A DNA stretch of 64,000 nt from NCBI RefSeq assembly GCF_030811475.1, contig NZ_JAUSQV010000001.1:3483001-3547000 (forward strand), written 5' to 3'. Made by a program: the position numbers and the translations under genes. The notes beneath the pieces were generated by a model, which saw only the letters and a list, made by a program, of their open reading frames with translations, ran no database searches and had not been told where the DNA came from. The DNA is from Nakamurella flavida. Lineage in GTDB: Bacteria > Actinomycetota > Actinomycetes > Mycobacteriales > Nakamurellaceae. Below are positions 50,271-59,695 of this stretch, in pieces. Within the stretch, counting starts at the first letter, position 1, and each line of letters starts with the position of its first letter.

Positions 50271-51251
50271 ATGACGACCACCGTCATCGAACCCGGACCG
50301 GCCCTGACCCTGGACGTCCACCGGCCCGAACTGACCGGGTACTGCTACCGGATGCTCGGCTCCGCGTTCGATGCCGAGGACGCCGTGCAGGAGACGATGA
50401 TCCGCGCCTACCGCGCGCTGGACCGCTTCGAGGGGCGCTCGTCGCTGCGCACCTGGCTCTACAAGGTCGCCACCAACGTCTGCCTGGACTCGCTGAACAG
50501 CAAGAAGCGGCGTGCCCGACCGATGGACCTCTCCGACACCTCCTGGCAGCCGGTCGAGGCCTCGCTGGCCGCCCGGCACGCCGAGGACACGTGGCTCGAA
50601 CCGATGGTCGACTCCGTCATCCGCCCCGTCGACCCGGCCGACGCCGCCGTCGGCAAGGAGTCCATCCGGCTCGCGTTCGTCGCCGCCCTGCAGTACCTGC
50701 CGGCCCGGCAGCGGGTCGTGCTCATCCTCCGCGACGTGCTGAACTTCCGCGCCGCCGAGGTCGCGGAGCTGCTGGAGACCACCGTCGCCTCGGTGAACAG
50801 CGCCCTGCAGCGCGCTCACGCCACCCTGGCCGAGCGGCCGGCCTCGGCCGCCGAGGCGCACGACCCTCTCGACGCCCGCCAGCAGGATCTCCTGCGCCGG
50901 TACGTGACCGCGTTCGAGGACTACGACATGGAGGCGTTCCTCGAGCTGCTGCAGGAGGACGCGACGCAGAACATGCCGCCGTTCGCGATGTGGCTGCAGG
51001 GGCGCGACGACGTCGTCGCCTGGATGCTCGGCCCCGGCGGGGAGTGCCGCGGGTCGCGCATCCTGCCGACCGTCGCGAACGGGCAGCCCGCCTTCGCCCA
51101 GTACCGGCCGAGCGGCCCGGACGGGCGGCACGAGCCGTGGGCCCTGCACGTGCTGGACGTCCGCGAGGGCCGGATCGCCGGTATCAGCTCGTTCCTCGAC
51201 ACCGGGCTGTGGCCGCTCTTCGGGCTGCCCGCGAATCCCGATGGTGACTGA
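50271..51251 (+). CDS. ECF sigma factor with C-terminal SnoaL-like domain (SigG-like)
   Basis: A 326-residue extracytoplasmic-function sigma factor. Region 2 is GYCYRMLGSAFDAEDAVQET and LRTWLYKVATNVCLD; region 4 is LPARQRVVLILRDVLNFRAAEVAELL. The last 120 residues form a SnoaL/NTF2-like domain (YVTAFEDYDMEAFLELLQED) which in such sigma factors modulates activity in place of a separate anti-sigma factor. ATG 50271 has GAGGGA 5 bases before. The 5' leader has a CCACCCC/GGGGTGG hairpin at 50179-50199. No anti-sigma gene lies beside it. Its stop overlaps the pseudouridine synthase start. Confidence 0.88.
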   Translation: MTTTVIEPGPALTLDVHRPELTGYCYRMLGSAFDAEDAVQETMIRAYRALDRFEGRSSLRTWLYKVATNVCLDSLNSKKRRARPMDLSDTSWQPVEASLAARHAEDTWLEPMVDSVIRPVDPADAAVGKESIRLAFVAALQYLPARQRVVLILRDVLNFRAAEVAELLETTVASVNSALQRAHATLAERPASAAEAHDPLDARQQDLLRRYVTAFEDYDMEAFLELLQEDATQNMPPFAMWLQGRDDVVAWMLGPGGECRGSRILPTVANGQPAFAQYRPSGPDGRHEPWALHVLDVREGRIAGISSFLDTGLWPLFGLPANPDGD

Positions 51252-52203
51252 GGACGAGGCCGACGCGGGGGAGGAGGACCGATACCGTCGACGGGTGCGC
51301 TCGCCCCTGCCCGTCCGTGACGGCCTGAACCCCAGCCGTATCCGCCTGCCGGAGAGCGGGCACTGGGCGACCACGCTGGAGTACCTGTGCCAGCGGTTCC
51401 CGGACGACGAGGTACGCGTTCGCGAGAAAGTCGCCACCGGCGAGGTTCTCGCGCAGGACGGCACGGTTATCGCCGCGGACACCCCGTTCGTGCCGGACGC
51501 GTTCGTCTTCCTCTACCGCGACCCGGCACCCGAGCAGCGGGTGCCGTTCGAGATCGGCATCCTGCACCGGGACGACAGCCTGCTCGTCATCGACAAGCCG
51601 CACTTCCTGGCCACCATGCCGCGCGGGTTCTACATCGTCGAGTCCGCGCTCGTCCGGCTGCGGCGCGACCTCGATCTGCCCGACCTGAGCCCGCTGCACC
51701 GCCTGGACCGGGTCACCGCCGGGGTGCTGATGTTCTCGCTGCGCCCCGCCGAACGTGGTGCGTACCAACAGATGTTCGCCCATCGGAAGGTCACCAAGTA
51801 CTACGAGGCCGTCGCCCGGCACGACCCGGAGCTGGCCTTCCCGCGCACCGTGCGCAGCCGGATCGTCAAGGAACGCGGCACTCCCACCGCCGACGAGGTG
51901 TTCGGCGAACCCAACGCCGAGACGCACATCGAGCTGCTCGACGTCCGCGGCGACGACGCCCTCTACGGGCTGCATCCGGCCACCGGGAAGATCCACCAGC
52001 TCCGCCTGCACATGGCCTCGCTCGGCCTGGGCATCCGCAACGACCACTTCTACCCGCGCTTCGACGACGTCCCGCCCTACGACTACTCCACGCCCCTGCA
52101 GTTGCTGGCCAAGTCGGTGTCGTTCACCGACCCAATCAGCGGCCGGCCGCGGGAATTCACCAGCGCACTCACGCTGAGCTGCTGGGCGCAGGCCACCGGG
52201 TGA
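51241..52203 (+). CDS. RluA-type pseudouridine synthase
   Basis: A 320-residue enzyme of the RluA family that isomerises uridine to pseudouridine in rRNA or tRNA. The catalytic motif is HRLDRVTAG (153-161) with Asp157. DKPHFLATMPRG and ATGKIHQLRLHMASLG are the other family blocks. There is an N-terminal S4-like region. It overlaps the sigma factor gene by 11 bases and is probably co-transcribed. Target RNA not evident. Confidence 0.88.
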   Translation: MVTEDEADAGEEDRYRRRVRSPLPVRDGLNPSRIRLPESGHWATTLEYLCQRFPDDEVRVREKVATGEVLAQDGTVIAADTPFVPDAFVFLYRDPAPEQRVPFEIGILHRDDSLLVIDKPHFLATMPRGFYIVESALVRLRRDLDLPDLSPLHRLDRVTAGVLMFSLRPAERGAYQQMFAHRKVTKYYEAVARHDPELAFPRTVRSRIVKERGTPTADEVFGEPNAETHIELLDVRGDDALYGLHPATGKIHQLRLHMASLGLGIRNDHFYPRFDDVPPYDYSTPLQLLAKSVSFTDPISGRPREFTSALTLSCWAQATG

Positions 52204-52322
52204 CCGGCGAGCACACCGCCCACGCCCCGGTCGTCGGCGAGATGGAGTGGACCCTGGCCGACGGCCGGCTCCACCTGACCGGCGACGCGGTCCCCACCGT
52301 CGAACTCGTCCTGCTGGGCTGA
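52200..52322 (+). CDS. Possible 40-residue coupled protein
   Basis: A short frame that starts with GTG inside the stop of the pseudouridine synthase (GTGA overlap) and ends at TGA 52322. The predicted product runs MTGEHTAHAPVVGEMEWTLA to VPTVELVLLG. Start/stop coupling of this type is common in this window and the composition fits coding sequence. It has no family recognised and could be chance. Confidence 0.35.
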   Translation: MTGEHTAHAPVVGEMEWTLADGRLHLTGDAVPTVELVLLG

Positions 52323-52380
52323 GTCGGGCGACGTCGCCCCGTCCGGTTCCTCCTGTTTCGTCAGGGTTACGCTGGCGGTC

Positions 52381-52815
52381 ATGGCCATCATCTCCAGCAC
52401 TGGGTACGCCCATGTCCGCATCACCGTGACCGACATCGCCCGCTCCAAGGCGTTCTACGACAGCGTGTTCGGCTGGCCCACCGCCGTCGACAGTTCCGAC
52501 CGCATCGACGAGCCCGGGATCAAGCAGTCCCAGCAGGACTTCTACGGCGGCACCGTCTACCAGACCCCCAGTGGGGCTCTCTTCGGCCTGCGCCCGGTCG
52601 CTGCTGCCGGTGACGCGTTCGACCCGGACCGGACCGGGCTGGACCACGTCAGCTTCGTCGTCGACTCCCGGGATGCCCTGGTCGCCGCCGCCGCGGGTCT
52701 GGACGAGCTGGGCATCGAGCACGGTGAGGTCACCGACCTGACCGAGGCGGGAATGGCCATCCTGTCGTTCCAGGATCCCGACGGCGTGAATCTGGAGCTC
52801 GCCGCCGCGCTCTGA
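52381..52815 (+). CDS. VOC family (glyoxalase/dioxygenase-like) protein
   Basis: A 144-residue vicinal-oxygen-chelate fold protein with two beta-alpha-beta-beta-beta units. The potential metal ligands are His in YAHVRITVTDI, Glu-bearing TLDHVSFVV and the C-terminal DGVNLELAA. Members act as glyoxalases, dioxygenases or antibiotic-binding proteins; function is not predictable. ATG 52381 is taken, with no clear ribosome site. A strong terminator follows. Confidence 0.8.
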   Translation: MAIISSTGYAHVRITVTDIARSKAFYDSVFGWPTAVDSSDRIDEPGIKQSQQDFYGGTVYQTPSGALFGLRPVAAAGDAFDPDRTGLDHVSFVVDSRDALVAAAAGLDELGIEHGEVTDLTEAGMAILSFQDPDGVNLELAAAL

Positions 52816-52832
52816 GTCAGCTGCGCCCCACC

Positions 52833-52865
52833 CCGCCCCCGTTGCCGTCCCGGCAGCGGGGGCGG
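52833..52865 (+). terminator. Terminator hairpin after the VOC gene
   Basis: A 14-bp stem (52833-52846 with 52852-52865, one G-T pair) and a 5-base loop, 17 bases after the VOC stop and ahead of tgt. Confidence 0.7.
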
Positions 52866-52883
52866 CGGCGTCTCCCGGTCTGA

Positions 52884-54158
<1,275 letters not shown>

Positions 54159-54159
54159 G

Positions 54160-55392
54160 TCAGGACCGGGCCTTCTGCGGACCGATCCCCCGGCAGGCGA
54201 TGACGCCGGCGGTGATGAGCACGGCCAGCGAGGCCGTCAGGCCCAGGAGCGGGACCGTCCAGCCGCCGGTGGCGTCGTGCAGGCCACCGATCACCGACGG
54301 ACCGGTGGCGGCGAGCACGTACCCGAAGGTCTGCACGATGGACGACAGACGCCGGTTCTCCCGCTGGGTGCTGGTGCGCACCACCACCACCGTGAAGACG
54401 AGGGTGAACGCGGACCCCTGCGCGATGCCGCCGAAGCTCGCCCACAGCGGGAACAGGCCGGGCGCGAAGAGCAGTCCCAGGGGTACCGACAGCCAGAAGA
54501 AGCCCAGCGCGATCATCCCGGGCAGCGGGCCACGCCGGTTGATGATCACCGGCATCCCGAACGCACCGACGATGGCGAACACCTGGAACAGCGACGACGC
54601 GAGCCCGGCCGAACCTTCGGACAGGCCGCGGGTGTCGGCCAGCAGCTTGGGCAGCCAGGCGGTCAGCCCGTAGTAGGAGAACGCCTGGGCGGCGAAGGCC
54701 AGGGTGAGCAACCAGGTCAGCGGCCGGCGCCACAGCGGTGCCGTCGGGGGTGCGGGCGGCGCCGGTTCCCCGGCGGGTCCCGGCCGGACCGTTCGTTCGA
54801 CGGCCGCCGGTCGGGTACGGCGGCGCACCAGCAGGAACGTCCACAGCACGGCCGCGAGCACGGCGGGCACGAGCCACGCGGCCAGCGCGATGCGCCAACC
54901 GAACGTGGCCGTCAGCCCGGGGGAGAGGATCAGCGCGGCCATCGAGCCGACGTTCATGATCGCCGTGTAGGCACCGGTCACCATGGCGACCTGGCCGCGG
55001 AAGTCCCGGCCGATGATGACCGGGGTGGCCACGTTGCCGACCGTGATGCCCGCGCCGATGAGCGCCGTCCCGATGAGCGCGGTGACGTACCCACCGGAGG
55101 ACCGCACGCCCAGCCCGGCCGCGAGCAGGGCCAGGGCCAGCAGGACGGACCGGTCCAGGCCCAGGCGACCGATGGCGGCGGAGGCCGCCGGGGCCAGCAG
55201 TCCGAAGCACAGCACCGGCAGGCTGGTCAGCAGGCCGAGTGCCGCCCCGCTCAGGGCCAGGTCGCCGCTGATCGGGCCGGTCACCGCCGAGACGGAGACC
55301 ACCGGTCCCCGCAGGTTCGACGCGAAGAGCAGCACCGCGACGAGCAGCAGGACCGGGAAGGCCGCCGGGGCGAGGCGTTCCCGGTTCGTCAC
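54160..55392 (-). CDS. CynX/NimT-type MFS transporter
   Basis: A 410-residue protein with twelve helices in two halves. The CynX/NimT marks are ASNLRGPVVSVSAVTGPI in helix 1 and GNVATPVIIGRDF, with the second half starting PLTWLLTLAFAAQAFSYYGL. GTG 55392 overlaps the stop of the YhhQ-type gene (GTGA), so the two are coupled. CynX/NimT proteins take up or expel small anions and nitrogen compounds. Because it is coupled to a queuosine-precursor transporter, it may also handle a purine-like compound, but that is inference. Confidence 0.85.
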   Translation of the reverse strand: MTNRERLAPAAFPVLLLVAVLLFASNLRGPVVSVSAVTGPISGDLALSGAALGLLTSLPVLCFGLLAPAASAAIGRLGLDRSVLLALALLAAGLGVRSSGGYVTALIGTALIGAGITVGNVATPVIIGRDFRGQVAMVTGAYTAIMNVGSMAALILSPGLTATFGWRIALAAWLVPAVLAAVLWTFLLVRRRTRPAAVERTVRPGPAGEPAPPAPPTAPLWRRPLTWLLTLAFAAQAFSYYGLTAWLPKLLADTRGLSEGSAGLASSLFQVFAIVGAFGMPVIINRRGPLPGMIALGFFWLSVPLGLLFAPGLFPLWASFGGIAQGSAFTLVFTVVVVRTSTQRENRRLSSIVQTFGYVLAATGPSVIGGLHDATGGWTVPLLGLTASLAVLITAGVIACRGIGPQKARS

Positions 55393-56096
55393 CCGCGCGC
55401 GGCCGTCCCGGCGAGCGCCTGCGCGTAGCTCGGCTCCCGCCGCTTGACCAGCGCGATCACCCGGTAGGTGACCGGCAGCAGGATGACCTCGAGCAGGCAC
55501 TTGTAGACGAAGCCGACCACCACGTAGCTGATGAAGTCGCCGGTGGTGACGATGCCGATGACCCCCGCGGCGATCGCGCAGAACACCAGGGTGTCGCCGA
55601 ACTCGCCGACCACGGTCGAACCGATCAGCCGCGCCCAGAGGTGCTTCTCCTTGGTGCGCTCCTTGATCTTCACCAGCACCACGGCGTTGAGGAACTGGCC
55701 GATCAGGTACCCGCAGACGCTGGCCAGCACGATGCGCGGGACGAAGCCCAGCACCGCCTCGAACGCGGCCTGATTCGGGTAGCCGTCCACCGCCGGGGAG
55801 ATCTGCACCAGGTAGAAGGTCACCGAGGCGATCACCGCCATGACGAAGCCGACCAGGATGGTGCGGCGCATCGCCTTGAGGCCGTAGACCTCGGCGATGA
55901 CGTCACCGATGACGTAGGTGAGCGGAAAGACGAAGGCGCCGCCGTCGGTGATGATCGAGCCGAAGGCGATGCCCTTGGTGGCGGCGATGTTGGAGATGAG
56001 CAGCAGCGAGCAGAAGGCGGCCATCAGCACCGCGAACGAGCTGGACCCGATGCGGGCGAAGGCGGGGCCGGGGGCGGCGGTGTCGGGAGTTGTCAC
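55389..56096 (-). CDS. yhhQ: Queuosine-precursor transporter (YhhQ/VUT family)
   Basis: A 235-residue membrane protein with six to seven helices. Family signatures: ISNIAATKGIAFGSIITDGGAF-type first block, PLTYVIGDVIAEVYG, VGEFGDTLVF and the FVYKCLLEV end. YhhQ-type proteins import preQ0, preQ1 or queuine. Start: GTG 56096 with AGGGGG upstream (spacing long), or TTG 56108. It lies between gluQ and the CynX-like gene and close to tgt, supporting the assignment. Confidence 0.9.
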   Translation of the reverse strand: MTTPDTAAPGPAFARIGSSSFAVLMAAFCSLLLISNIAATKGIAFGSIITDGGAFVFPLTYVIGDVIAEVYGLKAMRRTILVGFVMAVIASVTFYLVQISPAVDGYPNQAAFEAVLGFVPRIVLASVCGYLIGQFLNAVVLVKIKERTKEKHLWARLIGSTVVGEFGDTLVFCAIAAGVIGIVTTGDFISYVVVGFVYKCLLEVILLPVTYRVIALVKRREPSYAQALAGTAARG

Positions 56097-56147
56097 CGGG
56101 TCATCCAACCCCCTCGGCGGGCACTCCTCCGCACCCGACCGCGAGGG

Positions 56148-57068
56148 TCACAGCAGGGCGGGGTCGACGATCCACGGCCCGGCGGGCAGGGCGGCCGGAT
56201 CGAAGCCGTCGAGCATGTCCTGCGGGGTCCCGGTCAGGCCGACGGACGCGGCGATGACGGCCAGCACCTGCTCGGCGTTCCGGCCCCGGGCGGCCAGGTC
56301 GGCGAGCGTCACGGCGCCGTCCCGCTTGGCCAGCCGCCGGCCGTCGCCGTTCAGGGCCAGGGGCACGTGGGCGTAGGTGACGGGCGGCAGCCCGAGCAGG
56401 TGGCCCAGGTAGGCCTGCCGCGGGGCTGAGGTGAGCAGGTCGTCGCCGCGCACCACCTGGTCGACGCCCTGGGCCGCGTCGTCGACGACCACCGCCAGGT
56501 TGTAGGCGGCGAGCCCGTCGTTGCGGCGGAGCACCACGTCGTCCACCCGGCCGGTGAACGAGCCGTGCAGCAGGTCGGCCACCGTCCAGGTCTCCCGGGC
56601 GGCCCGGAGCCGCCAGGCCGGCCGGCGTCCCGCCGCGACCCGGTCGGCGATGTCCGCGGGCGTGAGCGATCGGCAGGTCCCCGGGTAGGCCAGGTCCGCG
56701 GCGGGCGCGGCGTCCCCCACCACCTGGGGGGCCGAGGCCGCCTCCCGGATCTCCCGCCGGGTGCAGAAGCACGGATAGGCGAACCCGTCGGCGGACAACG
56801 CGTCCACCGCGGCGTCGTACCGGTCGGTCCGCGCCGACTGCCGGACCACCGGTGGGTCCCAGTCCAGGCCGAGAGCGGCCAGGTCGCTCAGCTGACGCTC
56901 CTCGGCGCCCGCGGCGACCCGGTCCAGATCCTCCACCCGCAGCAGGAAGGCCCGGCCGGTCGACCGGGCGAACAGCCAGGCGAGCAGGGCCGTCCGCAGG
57001 TTGCCGACGTGCAGATCGCCCGACGGGCTGGGCGCGAACCGCCCGGCGCCCGGGGCCGGAAGCGTCAG
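56148..57068 (-). CDS. gluQ: Glutamyl-Q tRNA(Asp) synthetase, apparently CTG start
   Basis: A 306-residue truncated glutamyl-tRNA synthetase that attaches glutamate to queuosine in tRNA-Asp. Blocks: GRFAPSPSGDLHVGN with the HIGH-equivalent HVGN (20-23), the zinc set C100-x-C102 and Y128-x3-C132, and RRLAKRDGAV as KMSKS-equivalent. No ATG, GTG or TTG occurs in frame before codon 45; starting there would delete the ATP-binding HVGN motif. A CTG at 57066-57068 overlaps the TGA of the preceding gene (CTGA), exactly as GTGA and ATGA overlaps do elsewhere here, so CTG is the likely start. Confidence 0.88.
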   Translation of the reverse strand: MTLPAPGAGRFAPSPSGDLHVGNLRTALLAWLFARSTGRAFLLRVEDLDRVAAGAEERQLSDLAALGLDWDPPVVRQSARTDRYDAAVDALSADGFAYPCFCTRREIREAASAPQVVGDAAPAADLAYPGTCRSLTPADIADRVAAGRRPAWRLRAARETWTVADLLHGSFTGRVDDVVLRRNDGLAAYNLAVVVDDAAQGVDQVVRGDDLLTSAPRQAYLGHLLGLPPVTYAHVPLALNGDGRRLAKRDGAVTLADLAARGRNAEQVLAVIAASVGLTGTPQDMLDGFDPAALPAGPWIVDPALL

Positions 57069-57574
57069 AACGGCATCCAGGGCGTGGCCACGGTGAGATC
57101 GCCGACCCGGCAGCGGATGCGGACCGGCCCGGCGTCGCGCGGCCGGTCCAGGCTGAACATGCCCTCCTCGTCGGACTGCACCTCCACGGCGAAGCCCGAC
57201 CCGAACTCGACGGTGGCCGTCCCCGCCGCGGCGGGGATCAGCTGGCCGCGGAGCACGTCCGCCTCGACCTCGACGTCCAGCGTGAGCGATGGTGAGGCGA
57301 AGGTCAGCTGCCGGGGTTCGTCCACGGAGGTGGTGCGCACGAGGGCCGGATCGTCCAGGGCCGAGTCGTAGGTCAGGGCCAGCGTCGCGGCGGTCAGCTC
57401 GGCGAGCTCCGCGTCGACGGTGCGCCAGGTGAAGGCGGCCTGCGCCGATCGGCGGTAGCGCTCCGGGACGTCCTGGGCCTCCCGGGCCGCGGCGGCGATC
57501 TCGGCCAGCAGCGCGGCGTCGGCGGCATCCCGACCGGCCGAACCGTCCTGGCCGTCGTCCTGGTGCTCCGTCAT
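57065..57574 (-). CDS. Uncharacterised 169-residue protein, coupled to gluQ
   Basis: Starts at ATG 57574 with GGAGG upstream; an earlier TGG-rich extension is dropped. The first third is helical and Ala/Asp-rich (AALLAEIAAAAREAQDVPERY, a region of about 20), then ALVRTTSVDEPRQLTF, and a beta-rich half ending RIRCRVGDLTVATPWMPF. From memory this pattern recurs in actinobacterial loci that carry CHAT and subtilase genes, where it may be a regulatory partner; I cannot verify this here. Its TGA overlaps the gluQ CTG. Confidence 0.6.
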   Translation of the reverse strand: MTEHQDDGQDGSAGRDAADAALLAEIAAAAREAQDVPERYRRSAQAAFTWRTVDAELAELTAATLALTYDSALDDPALVRTTSVDEPRQLTFASPSLTLDVEVEADVLRGQLIPAAAGTATVEFGSGFAVEVQSDEEGMFSLDRPRDAGPVRIRCRVGDLTVATPWMPF

Positions 57575-57759
57575 CTCCTCCACCTCCCGTCGGACTGCCA
57601 TTCTGCGCGACCGGCCCGCCCGGGGCGGCTTCCGGGTGGGGCGTGGCGCACCCTCACGACCGGACGGAGGTGCGGCGGCCCCCGGTGATACATCCCCGGG
57701 ACCTGCGCCGGGGCCGCCCCCGTGCCAGGCTGGGCGACCGGCAGACCAGGAGGATCGAC

Positions 57760-58161
57760 ATGCCCGTGACCCTGTCCCTGTTCACCCTGTACCGGGACCC
57801 CGCCGCAGCGGTCCGGTGGCTCGTCGAGGCGTTCGGCTTCGAGGTCGTCGCCCGGTTCGGCGCGGAGGACGGCAGCGTGGCCCACGCCGAGCTGCGGCTC
57901 GGCGACGCCGTGGTGATGGTGCAGGCGGCCGACGGGCACGCCCCGGCCCCGCTGGTGGGCACGTCGACCAGCCGCGCTCCCGTCCTCACGCTGGACGACG
58001 ACGCCGCCGTCGACGAGCTGTTCGCCCGGGTCGAGCGGGCCGGCGCCACGGTGCTGATCCCCCCGGAGACGACGGAGTGGGGCAACCATCGGTTCGAGGT
58101 CCTGGACCCGGAGGGTCACCAGTGGTCGGTCGGTACCCACCGGCCAGGCGCTGCCTGGTGA
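57760..58161 (+). CDS. VOC family (PhnB/glyoxalase-like) protein
   Basis: A 133-residue VOC protein, starting at ATG 57760 behind AGGAGG (6 bases). It has the YRDPAAAVRWLVEAFGFEVV opening of the PhnB/glyoxalase-resistance group, AELRLGDAVVMV, and the final FEVLDPEGHQWSVGTH. It lacks enough diagnostic residues to name a substrate. It is inserted on the plus strand between the 169-residue gene and the subtilase gene, converging with the latter at 4 bases. Confidence 0.85.
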   Translation: MPVTLSLFTLYRDPAAAVRWLVEAFGFEVVARFGAEDGSVAHAELRLGDAVVMVQAADGHAPAPLVGTSTSRAPVLTLDDDAAVDELFARVERAGATVLIPPETTEWGNHRFEVLDPEGHQWSVGTHRPGAAW

Positions 58162-58165
58162 CGGA

Positions 58166-59578
58166 TCAGCTGCCGGGCAGGATCTCCACGGCCACACCCA
58201 GCCCGGGGACCGGGACGCCGCGGGAGAGCACCTCGCGCAGGGCCGCTCTCGGGGTGAGCGTGGGATCGGCGCCCAGCAGCCGGGCGAGCGCGCCGACGAT
58301 CTGCGGGGCGGCGAACGACGTCCCGGTCCACGTGGCCCACGGGTCGGGCCCGTAGGTGTCGGGCGACGGGTCGACCGCGGGGGACAGCTGCGGGTTCTCC
58401 GTGCCCTCCACGTAGGTCGACAGCACCCCGCTGCCGACGGTCGCGCAGTCCACCCAGTGGCCGTGGTTGGAGTACGGGGCGCGCCGCCGGTCCACCCCCA
58501 GTGCGCCGACGGCGACGACGTCCCGGAACGCCGCCGGCCAGCACGGGTGGGTGGAGTCGCTGTTGCCCGCCGCGGCCACCACCAGCACGTCGGGGTGACG
58601 CTCGGCCAGCAGGTCCAGCGCCACCCGGAGCGCCGGCGGCGGCTGGTCGTCCTCGGTCTCCGAGCCCAGGGAGAGGTTGAGGATCCGGGCACCGTCGGCG
58701 GCCGCCCGCAGCATGGCGACGGCCACCGTCACCTCCGAACCGATCCCGTCGCTGTCCACCGCGCGCAGCACGCGGATGTCGGCGGACGGGGCGATCTGCT
58801 GCACGATGCCGGCCACGAAGGTGCCGTGGCCGGCGCCGAAGTCCAGGTAACCGTCCGGGGCGTCCAACGGGAACGCGTCCAGCGGGTCGGTGTTGGTCCC
58901 GGTGGCCAGACCGGTCAACCAGCCGTCGGTGCGGGGGATCGCGGTGACCCCCGAGTCGATGACGGCCACCGCCATCGCGGGGCTCCACACACCCACGTCG
59001 CCCGGGAACGGCAGCCCTTCGGCCGGTTCCGCCGCGCCCTCGCCCTTGAGGATCGGGCCCAGCGGGGTCACCGTGGTCAGCGACGCCGGGTACCCCAGCG
59101 CGCGCAGCCGGGCGGCCACCTCGCGCAGGGTGTCCACGGGCAGCGGCTCGGGCGTCCGCTGCAGCCGCACGATCCGCCCGTCGAGCTCGGGGACCGGGGT
59201 GGCGGACAGTCCGTGGTCGGCCAGCAGGTCGTCCACCGGGCCGCGGCGGAACCCGCGGTAGGACCCGTCGACGTCGGCGGCCAGCATGAGCAGTTCGTTG
59301 ACCACCAGCAGGGGCTCGGCCCGCCCGCGGTCCACGATCTCGAAGGCGATCGCGTCCCCCGGCTCCTCGTGGTCCAGTCCCCGACGCCGGCGTCGCTCCT
59401 GGACCAGATCGATCTGCCGGCGGAGGGCGGCCTGCGCGGCGGACGACGAACCCAGCAGGGCGGTCTGCCGGCGGGTGGCGGGGCCGGGTGCGGTGTCGGC
59501 ATCACCCGGCACGGCCCGACGGGTGTGGCCCAGGTCCGGGAACGGCACGCCCGGGGTGTCGGTGGAGTCCAGGCTCAC
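58166..59578 (-). CDS. S8 family serine peptidase (second subtilase), CHAT-linked
   Basis: A 470-residue subtilase with Asp208 (VAVIDSGV), His251 (GAGHGTFVAG), oxyanion Asn339 (AAAGNS) and Ser421 (TGTSFAAP). Residues 1-195 form an N-terminal extension: an Arg-rich helix (RRQIDLVQERRRRRGLDH) and a propeptide-like alpha/beta region ending near LGPILKGEG. There is no signal peptide, so it is probably cytosolic. GTG 59578 has a GAAGGA site; an earlier ORF start is less likely. It follows the CHAT gene by 117 bases on the same strand. Pairing of a caspase-like CHAT protein and a subtilase suggests a proteolytic cascade (inference). Confidence 0.9.
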   Translation of the reverse strand: MSLDSTDTPGVPFPDLGHTRRAVPGDADTAPGPATRRQTALLGSSSAAQAALRRQIDLVQERRRRRGLDHEEPGDAIAFEIVDRGRAEPLLVVNELLMLAADVDGSYRGFRRGPVDDLLADHGLSATPVPELDGRIVRLQRTPEPLPVDTLREVAARLRALGYPASLTTVTPLGPILKGEGAAEPAEGLPFPGDVGVWSPAMAVAVIDSGVTAIPRTDGWLTGLATGTNTDPLDAFPLDAPDGYLDFGAGHGTFVAGIVQQIAPSADIRVLRAVDSDGIGSEVTVAVAMLRAAADGARILNLSLGSETEDDQPPPALRVALDLLAERHPDVLVVAAAGNSDSTHPCWPAAFRDVVAVGALGVDRRRAPYSNHGHWVDCATVGSGVLSTYVEGTENPQLSPAVDPSPDTYGPDPWATWTGTSFAAPQIVGALARLLGADPTLTPRAALREVLSRGVPVPGLGVAVEILPGS

Positions 59579-59695
59579 GGCGGGTCCTTCGTTCTGTCTC
59601 GGTGCCCCGTCAGCTCGGTGCTCCCGACAGGCGGGTGGCGGCACCCTATCGCCGCTCGTCCCGCGGGGCGACGGCAGTTTCCTGCCGGGTCCGGG

